From RH-AL1 sp965198495 (GTDB lineage: Bacteria; Pseudomonadota; Alphaproteobacteria; Rhizobiales; Beijerinckiaceae): DNA of 64,000 nt. Positions 40,765-52,700 of this stretch are shown here, piece after piece. The DNA is taken from NCBI GenBank assembly GCA_965198495.1, contig CBDAPL010000001.1:186001-250000 (forward strand). The letters are read 5' to 3'. Made by a program: the position numbers and the translations under genes. The number at the start of each line of letters is the position of its first letter. Positions within the stretch are counted from its first letter, which is position 1. Under the pieces are notes generated by a model. It saw nothing but the letters and a program-made list of their open reading frames with translations, did not search any database and was not told where the DNA came from.

Positions 40765-43700
40765 CTAGTTTTTCCGTTTGAAGACGATAGTGAAGACATC
40801 TGGCTCGAACGATCCCTGTAAATTCACCTTTGGCGCGCTGCCGGTTTGTCCTGTAGCGACGCGACGCGCGCGGCTTAGATGACGTTCGTATTCCATGACA
40901 GGAAATTCCCAGACGTCGACTTCGACGTCGTCGATATGTGAGGTTAGCGTGTAGTCGCCCACGCGCGTCAATATATCGACGTCGAGCGTGTATACGGTTC
41001 CGCCTTCGCTTTCCTGAAGAGTCGCGCTCGAGCCTGCTTGACCGGACGCCCCGGTGCTGGAGACCCTGATGGGTTCGGAGGAGGACGTCTGGCCAACGCT
41101 CACGCTCTGAGCTGAGACATCGATCGGGCCGGACGCCGCGATCGATCCGCCGGGCTGCCCAATGACGGATCCGCCGGACGAGGTCGCATCCACCGTGCTG
41201 CCGGATGTCAGTGAGCCGAAGTCGACATTACCTTGCGATTGCAAGGTCAGCGTACCGCCGCTCGTCACCGTGCCGACGTCGATGCCGCCCATGCCGCTGG
41301 TCGCGGTGAAGGTGGTTGTCGCTGTCCCTTGGTTGACGACGACGCCGACGCCGCCTGTCGCGGTGAAGCTGGTCGCCGCCGTATCCAGCCCCCAGTCGAC
41401 GATACCGACCTGCGAGGACAAGGTGATCGAGCCGGTCTGGCTGGTCACGCTCGGCCCGATGTTGTTGCCGTAGGCCGCGAAGTTGTCCGAGCCGTGGGCG
41501 ACCACCGTGCCGCCGGTGATGGTCGAGGCGGTCGAGATCATGTCGACGTCGCCGCCGGTCGAGGTCAGCGTGCCAAGTGCGATCGGCCCCGCTGCCTGCA
41601 AGGTCAGCGTACCGCCGCTCGTGACCGTGCCGACGTCGATGCCGCCCATGCCGCTGGTTGCGGTAAATGTCGTTGCGGCATTGCTCAGCCCCCAGTCGAC
41701 GATACCGACCTGCGAGGACAGGGTGATCGAGCCGGTCTGGCTGGTGACGCTCGGCCCGATGTTGTTGCCGTAGGCCGCGAAGTTATCCGAGCCGTAGGCG
41801 ACGACCGTGCCGCCGGTGATGGTCGAGGCGGTCGAGATCATGTCGACGTCGCCGCCGGTGGAGACTAGCTTGGTCAGCGCGATCGGCCCCGCCGCCTGCA
41901 AGGTCAGCGTACCGCCGCTCGTCACCGTGCCGACGTCGATGCCGCCCATGCCGCTGGTTGCGGTGAAGGTCGTTGCGGCATTGCTCAGCCCCCAGTCGAC
42001 GATACCGACCTGCGAGGACAGGGTGATCGAGCCGGTCTGGCTGGTCACGCTCGGCCCGATGTTGTTGCCGTAGGCCGCGAAGTTGTCCGAGCCGTGGGCG
42101 ACCACCGTGCCGCCCGTGATGGTCGAGGCGGTCGAGGTCATGTCGACGTCGCCGCCGGTCGAGGTCAGCGTGCCCAGCGCGATCGGCCCCGCCGCCTGCA
42201 AGGTCAGCGTGCCCCCGCTCGTCACATTGCCCGCCGTGATCCCGCCCATGCCGCTGGTCGCGGTGAAGGTGGTCGTCGCCGTGCCCCGGTTGACGACGAC
42301 ACCGCCACCGCCATTTGCCGTGAAGCTGGTTGCCGCGTTGACCAGGCCCCAGTCGACGATGCCGACCTGCGAGGACAGGGTGATCGAGCCGGTCTGGCTC
42401 GTCACGCTCGGCCCGATGTTGTTGCCGTAGGCCGCGAAGTTATCCGAGCCGTAGGCGACCACCGTGCCGCCGGTGATGGTCGAGGCGGTCGAGATCATGT
42501 CGACGTCGCCGCCGGTGGAGACCAGCTTCGTCAGCGCGATCGGCCCCGCGGCCTGCAGCGTCAGCGTGCCCCCGCTCGTCACATTGCCCGCCGTGATCCC
42601 GCCCATGCCGCTGGTCGCGGTGAAGGTGGTCGTCGCCGTGCCCTGGTTGACGACGACACCGCCACCGCCATTTGCCGTGAAGCTGGTTGCCGCGTTGACC
42701 AAGCCCCAGTCGACGATGCCGACCTGCGAGGACAGGGTGATCGAGCCGGTCTGGCTGGTGACGCTCGGGCCGATGTTGTTGCCGTAGGCCGCGAAGTTGT
42801 CCGAGCCGTAGGCGACGACGGTCCCGCCGGTGATGGTCGAGCCGGTCGAGGTCATGTCGACGTCGCCGCCGGTCGAGGTCAGCGTGCCAAGTGCGATCGG
42901 CCCCGAAGCCTGCAGAGTCAGCGTGCCCCCGCTCGTCACATTGCCCGCCGTGATCCCGCCCATGCCGCTCGTCGCGGTGAAGGTGGTCGTCGCCGTGCTC
43001 TGGTTGACGACGACACCGCCACCGCCATTTGCCGTGAAGCTGGTTGCCGCCGTATCCAGGCCCCAGTCGACGATACCGACCTGCGAGGACAGGGTGATCG
43101 AGCCGGTCTGGCTGGTGACGCTCGGGCCGATGTTGTTGCCGTAGGCCGCGAAGTTGTCCGAGCCGTAGGCGACGACGGTCCCGCCGGTGATGGTCGAGGC
43201 GGTCGAGGTCATGTCGACGTCGCCGCCGGTCGAGGTCAGCATGCCCAGCGCGATCGGCCCCGCCGCCTGCAAGGTCAGCGTACCCCCGCTCGTCACCGTG
43301 CCGACGCTGATCCCGCCCATGCCGCTGGTCGCGGTGAAGGTGGTCGTCGCTGTCCCTTGGTTGACGACGACGCCGCCGCCGCCTGTCGCGGTGAAGCTGG
43401 TCGCCGCCGTATCCAAGCCCCAGTCGACGATACCGACCTGCGAGGACAGGGTGATCGAGCCGGTCTGGCTGGTCACGCTCGGCCCGATGTTGTTGCCGTA
43501 GGCCGCGAAGTTGTCGGAGCCGTGGGCGACGACGGTCCCGCCGGTGATGGTCGAGGCGGTCGAGATCATGTCGACGTCGCCGCCGGTGGAGACTAGCTTG
43601 GTCAGCGCGATCGGCCCCGACGCCTGCAAGGTCAGCGTACCGCCGCTCGTGACCGTGCCGACGTCGATCCCGCCCATGCCGCTGGTCACGGTGAAGGTGG

Positions 43701-46700
43701 TCGTCGCCGTGCCCTGGTTGACGACGACACCGCCACCGCCATTTGCCGTGAAGCTGGTTGCCGCGTTGACCAGGCCCCAGTCGACGATGCCGACCTGCGA
43801 GGACAAGGTGATCGAGCCGGTCTGGCTGGTGACGCTCGGGCCGATGTTGTTGCCGTAGGCCGCGAAGTTGTCGGAGCCGTAGGCGACGACGGTCCCGCCC
43901 GTGATGGTCGAGGCGGTCGAGGTCATGTCGACGTCGCCGCCGGTGGAGACCAGTTTGGTCAGCGCGATCGGCCCCGCCGCCTGCAAGGTCAGCGTACCCG
44001 CGCTCGTTGCGGATCCAACCATCAGAGAGCCGCTTCCCACGATGGTTGCCGCGCCGCCGGCGGTCACGCTCGTCGCGTCCGTCTGTGACGAGAGCTGGAG
44101 GCCGAGATCGCCACCAGCCTGCGCGACCAGAATGGGCGCGTCGACGCTGACGGGCGCGGTGGCGTTGCCGATGTCGTCGGCGGCCGTCAGCGTGACGGTG
44201 CCGGCGCGGTTCGCGATCTGGATGTCGGTTTGCTGGACACCATTGGAGAAGATCGATCCCTCGGTCGAGTCGATCGTGATCGCCTGGCCGGACGAGCTTC
44301 CGTTCAGCTGGAGTTGCCCGACGACGATGGTCCCCGGGCTCGTCAGAGTGATCGTGGTTGCGGCTTGGACCGCCCCGGTCGTGGCCATGACCAGGGTCGT
44401 GGTGGGATCGGACGCCAGGCCGAAACTCGCGATCGCGACGGCGCCGGCGACCGATTGGACCATCCCATCGATCGTGATGTCCGCGTCCGCACCGATCGTC
44501 ACACCGTTGCGGGCCGAGACGTTTCCGACCTGCAGGGACGCCGCCGCCTCTCCGGCTTCGGTGGGCGCGTAGACGTTGACGAGGTTGCCGGCCTGCGCGT
44601 TCAGCGTGCCGTTCGCCCCGACCTGCACCTGGAAGGGTGCGGACGATGAGCCCACCGAGCCTTGGGCATCGAGGTCCACGGTGCCGGCCTTCACCGCCAC
44701 GCCGGACGCGAAGAATGCCGTGAGGTCGCCGGCGGAGGCGTCGATCGACGCCGTGTTGACCGCGAACACGCGGCCGATGGAGGTCGTCGGACCGACCGAT
44801 TCCAGGTAGGCGCTGTCGCCGGCCGACACGTAGCTCAGCGCCGCGCTCGTCTGGTACGTGATCGGCGCGCTGGCGCTGCCGACACTGCCCGAGCCGGCGA
44901 CGAGCGAGATGTCACCCGTCGTGCTGATCGTCGGACTCGCCGCGCCCGTCGACAGGATCGAGTCGGGGGCGAGCACGCTCACCTCGCCGGATTTCGTCAC
45001 GATTTTCGCGACCCGCAGCGTCGCCGCGCTCGCCTCCAGGGCGCCCGTCGCCTGCAGGTACACCGCACTGGTCGCGCTGGCGGTGAACGCGCCGGTCGCG
45101 CCGACGAACAGGGGCGCCTGGCCGTCGAGGTTGAGCCCCTGCACCGTCGCGCCGACCGGCAGGTCGGTGAGATCGTAGCCGGACGCAATCTGGCCGTTGG
45201 CGAGCTTGACCGTCAGCGTCACGCTGCCGGGCGCCGTCGCGGCGGCCAATGCCGACTGCTGCGTCGAGGTGATCGTCCCGGCCTGGAGATCGGAAAGCGT
45301 CACCGAGACCGGGTCCGCCAGCAATCCGATCCCGCCGGACGCGACGGTGAGGGTGACGGTGCGGCCGGCGATGTTGGGTGTCCCGGTCCCGACGACGGCC
45401 TGGACGGGCTCGAGCGCCTGCCGGTCGACCTCGGCCAGCAGCTGGTCGGCGGTGAACGGTACCGGCGTGAGGCTCGTGGCGAGCGCGCTGCCGGGCGCCA
45501 CGACGAAGCCGGTTCCCGTCGCCACCGCCGACGACACTGCCGGCTGGAAGTTCGCGCCGTAGGCGAGCGACAGGGTGTTGACGTAGGACTGGTAGAGCGA
45601 GTCCACGTAGGCCTGGACCTGGGCGGGCGTGACCGTCGCCGGCGTCAGGCCGAGCGCTGCGGCGGCCTTGGCCGTGTAGGCACCGAGGTTCTGCGCGGAC
45701 AGCACGAAGGTGCCGTTGCTCGCGTTCTCGGCGCTCGCGTAGGCGAGGACCTGTGCCGCTGTCGGCTGCGTGAACTCCTGGTTCGCGACCGCCGCCGCGT
45801 TGGCGCGCGCGTTCGCCGCCGCGGCCTGATCGGCATCCGTCGCGTAGAGGCTGACGTAGGTCGGGTCGGTGACGGCGCTCCCTCGCTTCACGCTGCCCTG
45901 GGACAGGAGCTGCACGTAGGCGGCGGCGTCGGCGTTGACGAGGTTCTGGAACGACGTGATCGAGGCCGTGGCGGACGGGTTGTAGAGGTTCAGCGCCGCC
46001 GCGGCCGCCTGGGTCGAGCTCAGCGTGCCGGCCGATGTCTGCCCGGAGGCGTCGTAGATCGGTCCGGTCGAGGCGATGTCCACGCTTCCGGTGACCGATC
46101 GGAGGAGACCGGCCTCGAGGCTCGGCGCCCTGACCATGAGCGCGAGGTCGCCGTAGGCGGAGACGTTGACAACGCCGCCGGTGATCGATCCGTCGAGCTG
46201 CGTCACGGGGTGCGGATCGATCTCGAGAAGGTTCGTCCGCGTGCTGCTCCCACCGAGCGACGTGGCCAACGTGCCGATGGAGCCGGACGTCGTCGACAGG
46301 GTGATGTTGTTGCCGGCGATCATCTCGTTCGATCCCGCGCTCAGTGCGCCCTGCGCGGCGATGAAGACGTCGCCGTAGCCCGACGTGGCATTGCCGGCCG
46401 CGATGTTTCCGATCGCCGCGGCGGAGCCGAGCTGCAACGCGATGTCCGCGCTGCCCGGGGTCGTGGGCACGCCCACGGGGAAGCCGAGGAGGGCGGCTAT
46501 CGGCGCCGGAACGATCGCTGGATTGCCCGTGCCGGACGTCGCTTGGACCATCGCGGTCCCCGTCAGCGTGGCGACGATCGGCTGCGCGGCGGTGCCAATG
46601 TTGGTGGCCGAGCGCAGCGACAGCTTGTCGGTGAGGATGGAGGCGGCGGCCGTCTGCGTGATGCCGCCGGAGGACGTGGAGATCGACGTCGGGCCATTCG

Positions 46701-49700
46701 GATTGGTGATCGTGCCGGCGAGCTGCACCGGCGCGTCGGAGTTGATGATGACGCCGGCGATCGTGTTGCTCTTGAAGGTGATCGGGATCGCGAAGTCGGC
46801 CTTCACACTGATGTTGAGCGTGAGGTAGGCCTTCGTCGCATAATAGTCCGTGAAACCGTCGTAGCTCGCTGGGTGGCCGTTCTCGCTGGTGCCGCTCTGC
46901 GCCAGATTGAAGTAGTCTCCACCGCTGTAGCCGTAGCTCAGATGGCTACCATTAATGACGCCGCCGGCGATGTGCTCGGTCAGCAGCGTGTTCTCCTGGC
47001 TCGTATCGATCGTGTAAGCCCCGAGCGGGGTCGTCGACACGTAGCCGCCGCCGATGTTCGTCGCGGCGAACGAGGCGCGCTGAAGCGTGGTCAGGTTCGA
47101 AGGCAGCGAAGTCGTGTAGAACAGCCAGGGATTGGCGGCGCTGTTCAGGGTCTGGCCGTTGGCGCTGTAGGTGTCGAAGGTCCAAGGCGTCGCGGTCTCC
47201 TGGAAGGTGTAAGGCGCATCGGCGCCGGTATTGGTGATCGTCACCGTCCGGCTCAGGGAAGCGTAATAGGCGTAATCGTAGCGCACGCCGGCTTCCGGCG
47301 CGTAGGAGGCGGTGTTGCCCTGGATGTTGGCGGCGACCGCCGTCTGGTCCGCGCCGCTGAACACCGGCAGGACGCCGCCGCTGGTCACGTATTCGTTGAT
47401 GCCGCCGGCCGCCGTGTAGACGTAGGTCGTCGTGTTGCTCGCCGCCGGCTTGAGGGAGTCCTCGATCGAGACGACGCTGGTAAGCGCCTGCGCGGCGGTC
47501 TGGCTGCCGGTGTTAATGTTGTTGACCTGCAGCGCGACGCCCGTGCTGTTGGTGATCGCGACATTGCCGTAGCCGCCCTGCACGGTGATCGAACCGTGGC
47601 CGGCGTCGTCCGTGTTGATGATCGCGCCCTGAATGACCGCGAAGCCGCCGCCCGACGAGGCCGTCAGGTTCTCCAGCACGACCTGATGGTTCGAGGCGTC
47701 GTACTCGACCTGGAAGATCTTCTGCGACGTGGTGCTGCCGGACGGCGTCGCCGGCAGTTCCGCGGCGAGGCTCGGGTTGTCGGCGAGGACCGCGCCGGTG
47801 ATGTCGGTGAACTGTGATCCTGTCTTGGCATTGTAGGCCGCCTGAGCCTGCGTGATGGCGCCCCCAGTCGTGATGGTGACATCGTTCGGCGTAAGCTGGA
47901 ACAGCCCGTTTGTCGGATTGAAGCCGAGGATGTAGCCTTCGAACACCGTCTGCGTCTTGATCGTCTGGGTCAGGTCCGCACCGAGGGTGACGTTGTAGCT
48001 CGTCGGCACGCCCACGACGATCGGAGCGTCGATATCGACGATGGCGGCCTTGATGACGATCTGGCCGGCGGAGATGCCGGCGACGTTGCCGCTGGTGTTT
48101 TCCGCAGCTGCGTTGCTGATGGTCGTTTGGCCGAAGCCGGCACCGATGGTGTAGCTGAGCGGGACGTTAAGGTCGACCTGCAGAGGCGATAGCGAGGGTA
48201 GAGCGCCCGGATAGTTCCCGTCGCCTTTTGGCGTATAGGGTTGGAACGAGCCGTAGGCGCTGGGCTGGGTCTGGTTGCAGTTCGAAAAGTAAATTCCGCA
48301 GCTGCCGAGTAGGATCTCGGCGTGGTTGTTGATGACGTTCTGGTAGGCCTGCGGCGCCGGCGAGCCGGCCTGGTTGTATTCGGCATCGCCGTAAACGCCG
48401 TAGAGCACCCGGTTTAGCGCGTCCGAGGTGGCGGGCGACGCACTGGCGCCGTAGATCTGATTGACTTGCGCGCCGTCAATGATCGGGGTGCTGTAGGTTG
48501 TCGTCCCGTCGCTGTTCCGGGTCGCGACGTAGGTGTTCACGCCGTCATGATAGGTCGTGACGTTCCCGACCGTCGTCGCGTACCCGCCACTGGGTTGGTT
48601 GGCGTAGTCGCGGTAGATCACCGCCCCCAGGTAATACAATGCCATATCGGCGCTGCTCGTGTCGGTCGAGCCGTTCGTGCTGGTCGTGTAGCCGCCCGGG
48701 AAGATGACGGCGTTCTGGTACTCCGACGGCACCGAGGATCCAGCCGAGATCGTTCCGGCGGCGTTGTCGTAGGCGACGAGCCCGAGCGGCGCGTAGATCG
48801 ACACCTGCTGGGCGGCGATCGACGAGTCGCTGGCGAAGGACCCCGTCTGGTTGGTCAGCGCGACGCTGCCGGTGGTGTTGCTGATGGCACCGACGACGAA
48901 GAGGCCGGGGCCGTTGCCGCTCGAGTCGGGTGCGCCGTCGTAGGCGTTCTCGATGTTGATCGCCGGCGTGCCGCTGCCGCCGACCGTGTCGGACCTGATG
49001 GTGGCGGGCAGGGCGCCGACCGCGCCGGTGAAGACGATCGTGCCGCCAGCGGCATCCGGGACGTTGACGCCGTCGATGATCAGGTAGGCGTTGGCGTTGT
49101 TGACGACGTTGAGGATCGGGCTGCCGGCCGCAGTGACCGAGCCCGTCCCCGTCAGCTTGTCGGCGTTGATGATGACCGAACCGCCGGAAAGCGCGACCGC
49201 GCCGATCTCGTAGGCCGGGACAGGCCCCGCCGCGATGCCATTGTCGAGGCTCAGCGCGACGTCGGGGAAGTAGAGGGCCGCCTCCTGCTGCGGCATGAAA
49301 TTGCCGCAGAAGAACGATGTCCCGCACACGGGCGCGTTGGTGTAGCCGGCCGCGTTGGAGAAGACCGCCGGCGAGCCGAAAGGCCTCGTCTGGTTGGGCA
49401 GGACGATCTCCAGCATCGAGCCGTCGCTCTGCTCGGCCAGGACGAGCGGGACGGGATAGGAGATCAGCTGTCCGAGCGTCTTGATCTGCGTCGTGAGCTG
49501 GGCGGCCGTACAGCCCGACGACGGGCAGGCGGCGATCGTCACGTCGATCTCGTGGATGAGGCCGGCGTTCACCGCGCCGTTGAGCTCGAAGGTCGACGTC
49601 GTCGACTCGTCGTTGGTGGAATGGTCGTCGTGCGTCGGGATGAAGCCGAGCTCGAAACCGTTGCCGCGGCCGTAGGCGGTCACGGTCGGCGTGCCGGGAT

Positions 49701-52700
49701 AGGCACCGACGTAGATGTTCTCGAGGCTCTGCGCCAACGCGCCGGACGCGATGTTGAGGTCGGCGCTGCTCGTGGCCGAGGTGACCGCGTCGGCGTAGGG
49801 CACCGCGACCAGTCCCTTGATGAAGGATTCCGCGTCGGACCCCGCGATGATGTTCGTCGCGCCGCCCGGTGCGCCGGCGTAGTTGCCGGGCGTGAGGTCC
49901 AGCTCGCCGTAGGCTTCGACGATCGCGTTGGCGTCGACCTTCACGGACTGGGACGTCAACAGGTTCGTCGTGGCGGTGGCGGATCCGCCGTCGACGAGGC
50001 CCGAGGTGCTGTTGTAGGCCGACGTGCTGACGACGGCGAAAGTGTAGGTGCCGACGTCGAGCCTGCCGAAGGCGAGCAGGTTGGCGCCGGAGCCGATCTC
50101 CACGGCGTTGTTGAGGTTGGCGTCGAGTTCCGAGCTGGCGCCCGATCCTTCGATCGCCCCGCCGGTCTGCAAGGTGACGAGGTCGGCCACGTTGACGGTG
50201 GTGTCGGCGACGATGTTCATCGCGCCGGCCGTCGCGCCGGTGCCGGCGAGCAATCCCGCGCCGGCGCCGATGACAACCGAACTCGTGCCGCTGAGCGTGA
50301 TCACGCTGGAAGCGCCGGTGCCGTTGATGCCGCCGCCGGCGGCCGCGTTGGCGCTCGCCGTCCCCGACTGCTCGTTGAAGGTGTTGGCGGCCTCGATGCT
50401 CACCGCGGCCGAACTCGTCGACCCGACGGCGTCGCCGATCAGCAGCGCGTCGATCCCGATCTTGACCGTCGGCGATACGCTCGCCTCGCTCGTCGCGACC
50501 GCGGCGCTGGCGCCGAGGGCGGATGCCTCCGTCGTGTCCGCGCCCGCGAAGAAGGTGTCGGCGTGGGACGCCCCGACCGTGATGGTCTGCGCGGTGACCG
50601 ACGCGTAGTTCAACGAGCCGTCGTCGTTCATCGTCGCGTCGTCGATCGTCGCCGTGACGGTCGCGTTGTTCGTCGTGCTGGCGCTGGCGCCGGTACCGGA
50701 CAGCACGCCGCCGTTGCCGGCGGTCGCGTTGGCGACATCGGTGTCCGCGCCGGTCGCCTGCAGCGTGAAAGACCCCTGCACGTAGGCGCTCACGTAGGCA
50801 CCGAGTTCGACCGTCGTGGTGGTTCGGGCGTCGGCTTCCGCCGTCACCGCGCCGACCGCCAGCAGTCCGCCTGCGCCGATCCCGGTGGCTTCCGCATACT
50901 GGTCGGTCGTGCTGGTCGCCGTGACCACCAGGGCTCCGGTGTTCTGCCCCGACCTGCCGAGCGCCACGAAGATCAACCCCGCGCCCAGCGTGGTGGTCGC
51001 GCTCGACTCGTTGAGGGCGGTCGCGGTCGCGCCATCGGCGCCGAACAGGGCGCCCCCGACGGCGGCCTCCGAGGTCGCCGACACCGCATGGCTCGCGCCG
51101 GGCATGATTCCGACGAGCGTGGAGACTTCCACGGACCCGGCCTGGATCTCCGGCACGATCATCTCCGCCGTGCCGTTGACGGTGACGTGCTGGGCCAGCA
51201 GCGATGCCGAGACGTTCGCCCCGAGAGTCGCGTCGGCCGTCGAGATCCCGATGGCGAGGCCGCCGCCGGCGACGCCGAGCGCCTGGGCGCTCAGGGCGTC
51301 GTCGGCCTCGGCATGGATCATGACCGCGCCCGACGAATGGATGCCGCCGCCGATAAGGCTCGCCGTCACGGTCGGATCCACGGTGACGGTGGCGGCCGAC
51401 CCTTCCGCCGCAGCGCCGATGCCGGCGTTGGCGGCGACGGCGTAGGCGGAGGCGCTGTCCGACGAGCCCGCGCCGATCAGGACGGACGTCGGCGCGATGC
51501 CGTTGTAGGCCGCGATCGTCGTCGCCGTCACGACGGCGTTGGCCTGGCCGCCGAAGGTGACAGAGGCAACGGACGCCCCGGCGGACGCCAGGACAGCGAT
51601 GCCGCCGCCGATCGCCCGCTCGTCGGCGCTGCGCGTGAGCGTGCCGGTGACGGCCACCGGACCCTGTGCCGAGACGTTCGCGTTCTCGACCTGCGCGTTC
51701 GCCGTCGAGGCATCCGTCACGACTGCCACCGCGGCTTCGAGGCCGCCGGCAAGGGCCAAGGTGCCGGCGAACGCGGTATCGTCGTAGCTCCGCGACGCGG
51801 CCGCCGTCACGGACACGCCGCGGCTCGTCATGACCGTCGTCGCGCCGGTCGAGCCGATCTGCGCCGTGGTCGTCGTGCTCACGTCGTTGATCGCGATGCC
51901 GACCGAGGCGCCGAACACGCTCGCGGACGCGGCTCCGGCGAGCGTGGTCTCGGCCAGCGCGTCGTTGGATTGCACGAGCACGCCCTGACCGGCGCTGATA
52001 CTCGCGTCGCCGATCGTCGCCGAGGTTCCGGCCACCGCCGCGGTCGGTGCCGTGAGGCCGGCCGTCGTCGTCGACGTACTCAGCGTGTTGTTCAGCTCGC
52101 TGCCGACCGCCGCCGTCGTCGTGCTCGCCGGCGCGGCCTTCATCGCGCTCGAGGACGCCTTGAGGAGCGACATCGAGGAGTTCGGATCGAGCAAGGCGTT
52201 GGCCGCCTGCTGGGGATTGTTCGCCTGCGACAGGTCGAGTTCGGCATAGGCCTTATCGGACGGGTTGATGCCGTCGCCGAGGTAGAAGACCGAAAGGGAG
52301 CCGGCCAGCGCGGCGGCGCCGAGCGCGCCGCTGGCGACGGTCGACTCGATCGGCTCGTTCGTCAGGGCGTTGACGTAGACGGTGCCGGTGGCATCGACCC
52401 TGGCGCCGTTGCCGATGCTGGCGCCGGTCGTGTTCTCGACCACGCTGATGTCGAGCGCGCCGGCGAGTCCCGCCAGAATGGCCCCGCCGAGCGCGCCGTC
52501 GGCCGAGACGATGCCCGTGCTGTCGAGGGCGGTGACGTTGACATCCTGCGCCCCGTTCGCGGCGCCGCGACCGTCCGTGTTGATCGACGCGTTGGCCTCG
52601 ATCGAGGCAAGGGTCGTGTCCTTGACGATCTGGATGTTAATGCCGCCGGCGACCGACCCTACCACGCTCGCCTGCCCCGCGATCACGACGGTGAAGAGGC

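Noticed and set aside
41240..44010. Regular repeat array considered as CRISPR
   Set aside because: Units are 300-357 bases, translate in frame and have no short-repeat/unique-spacer structure; they are protein repeats.
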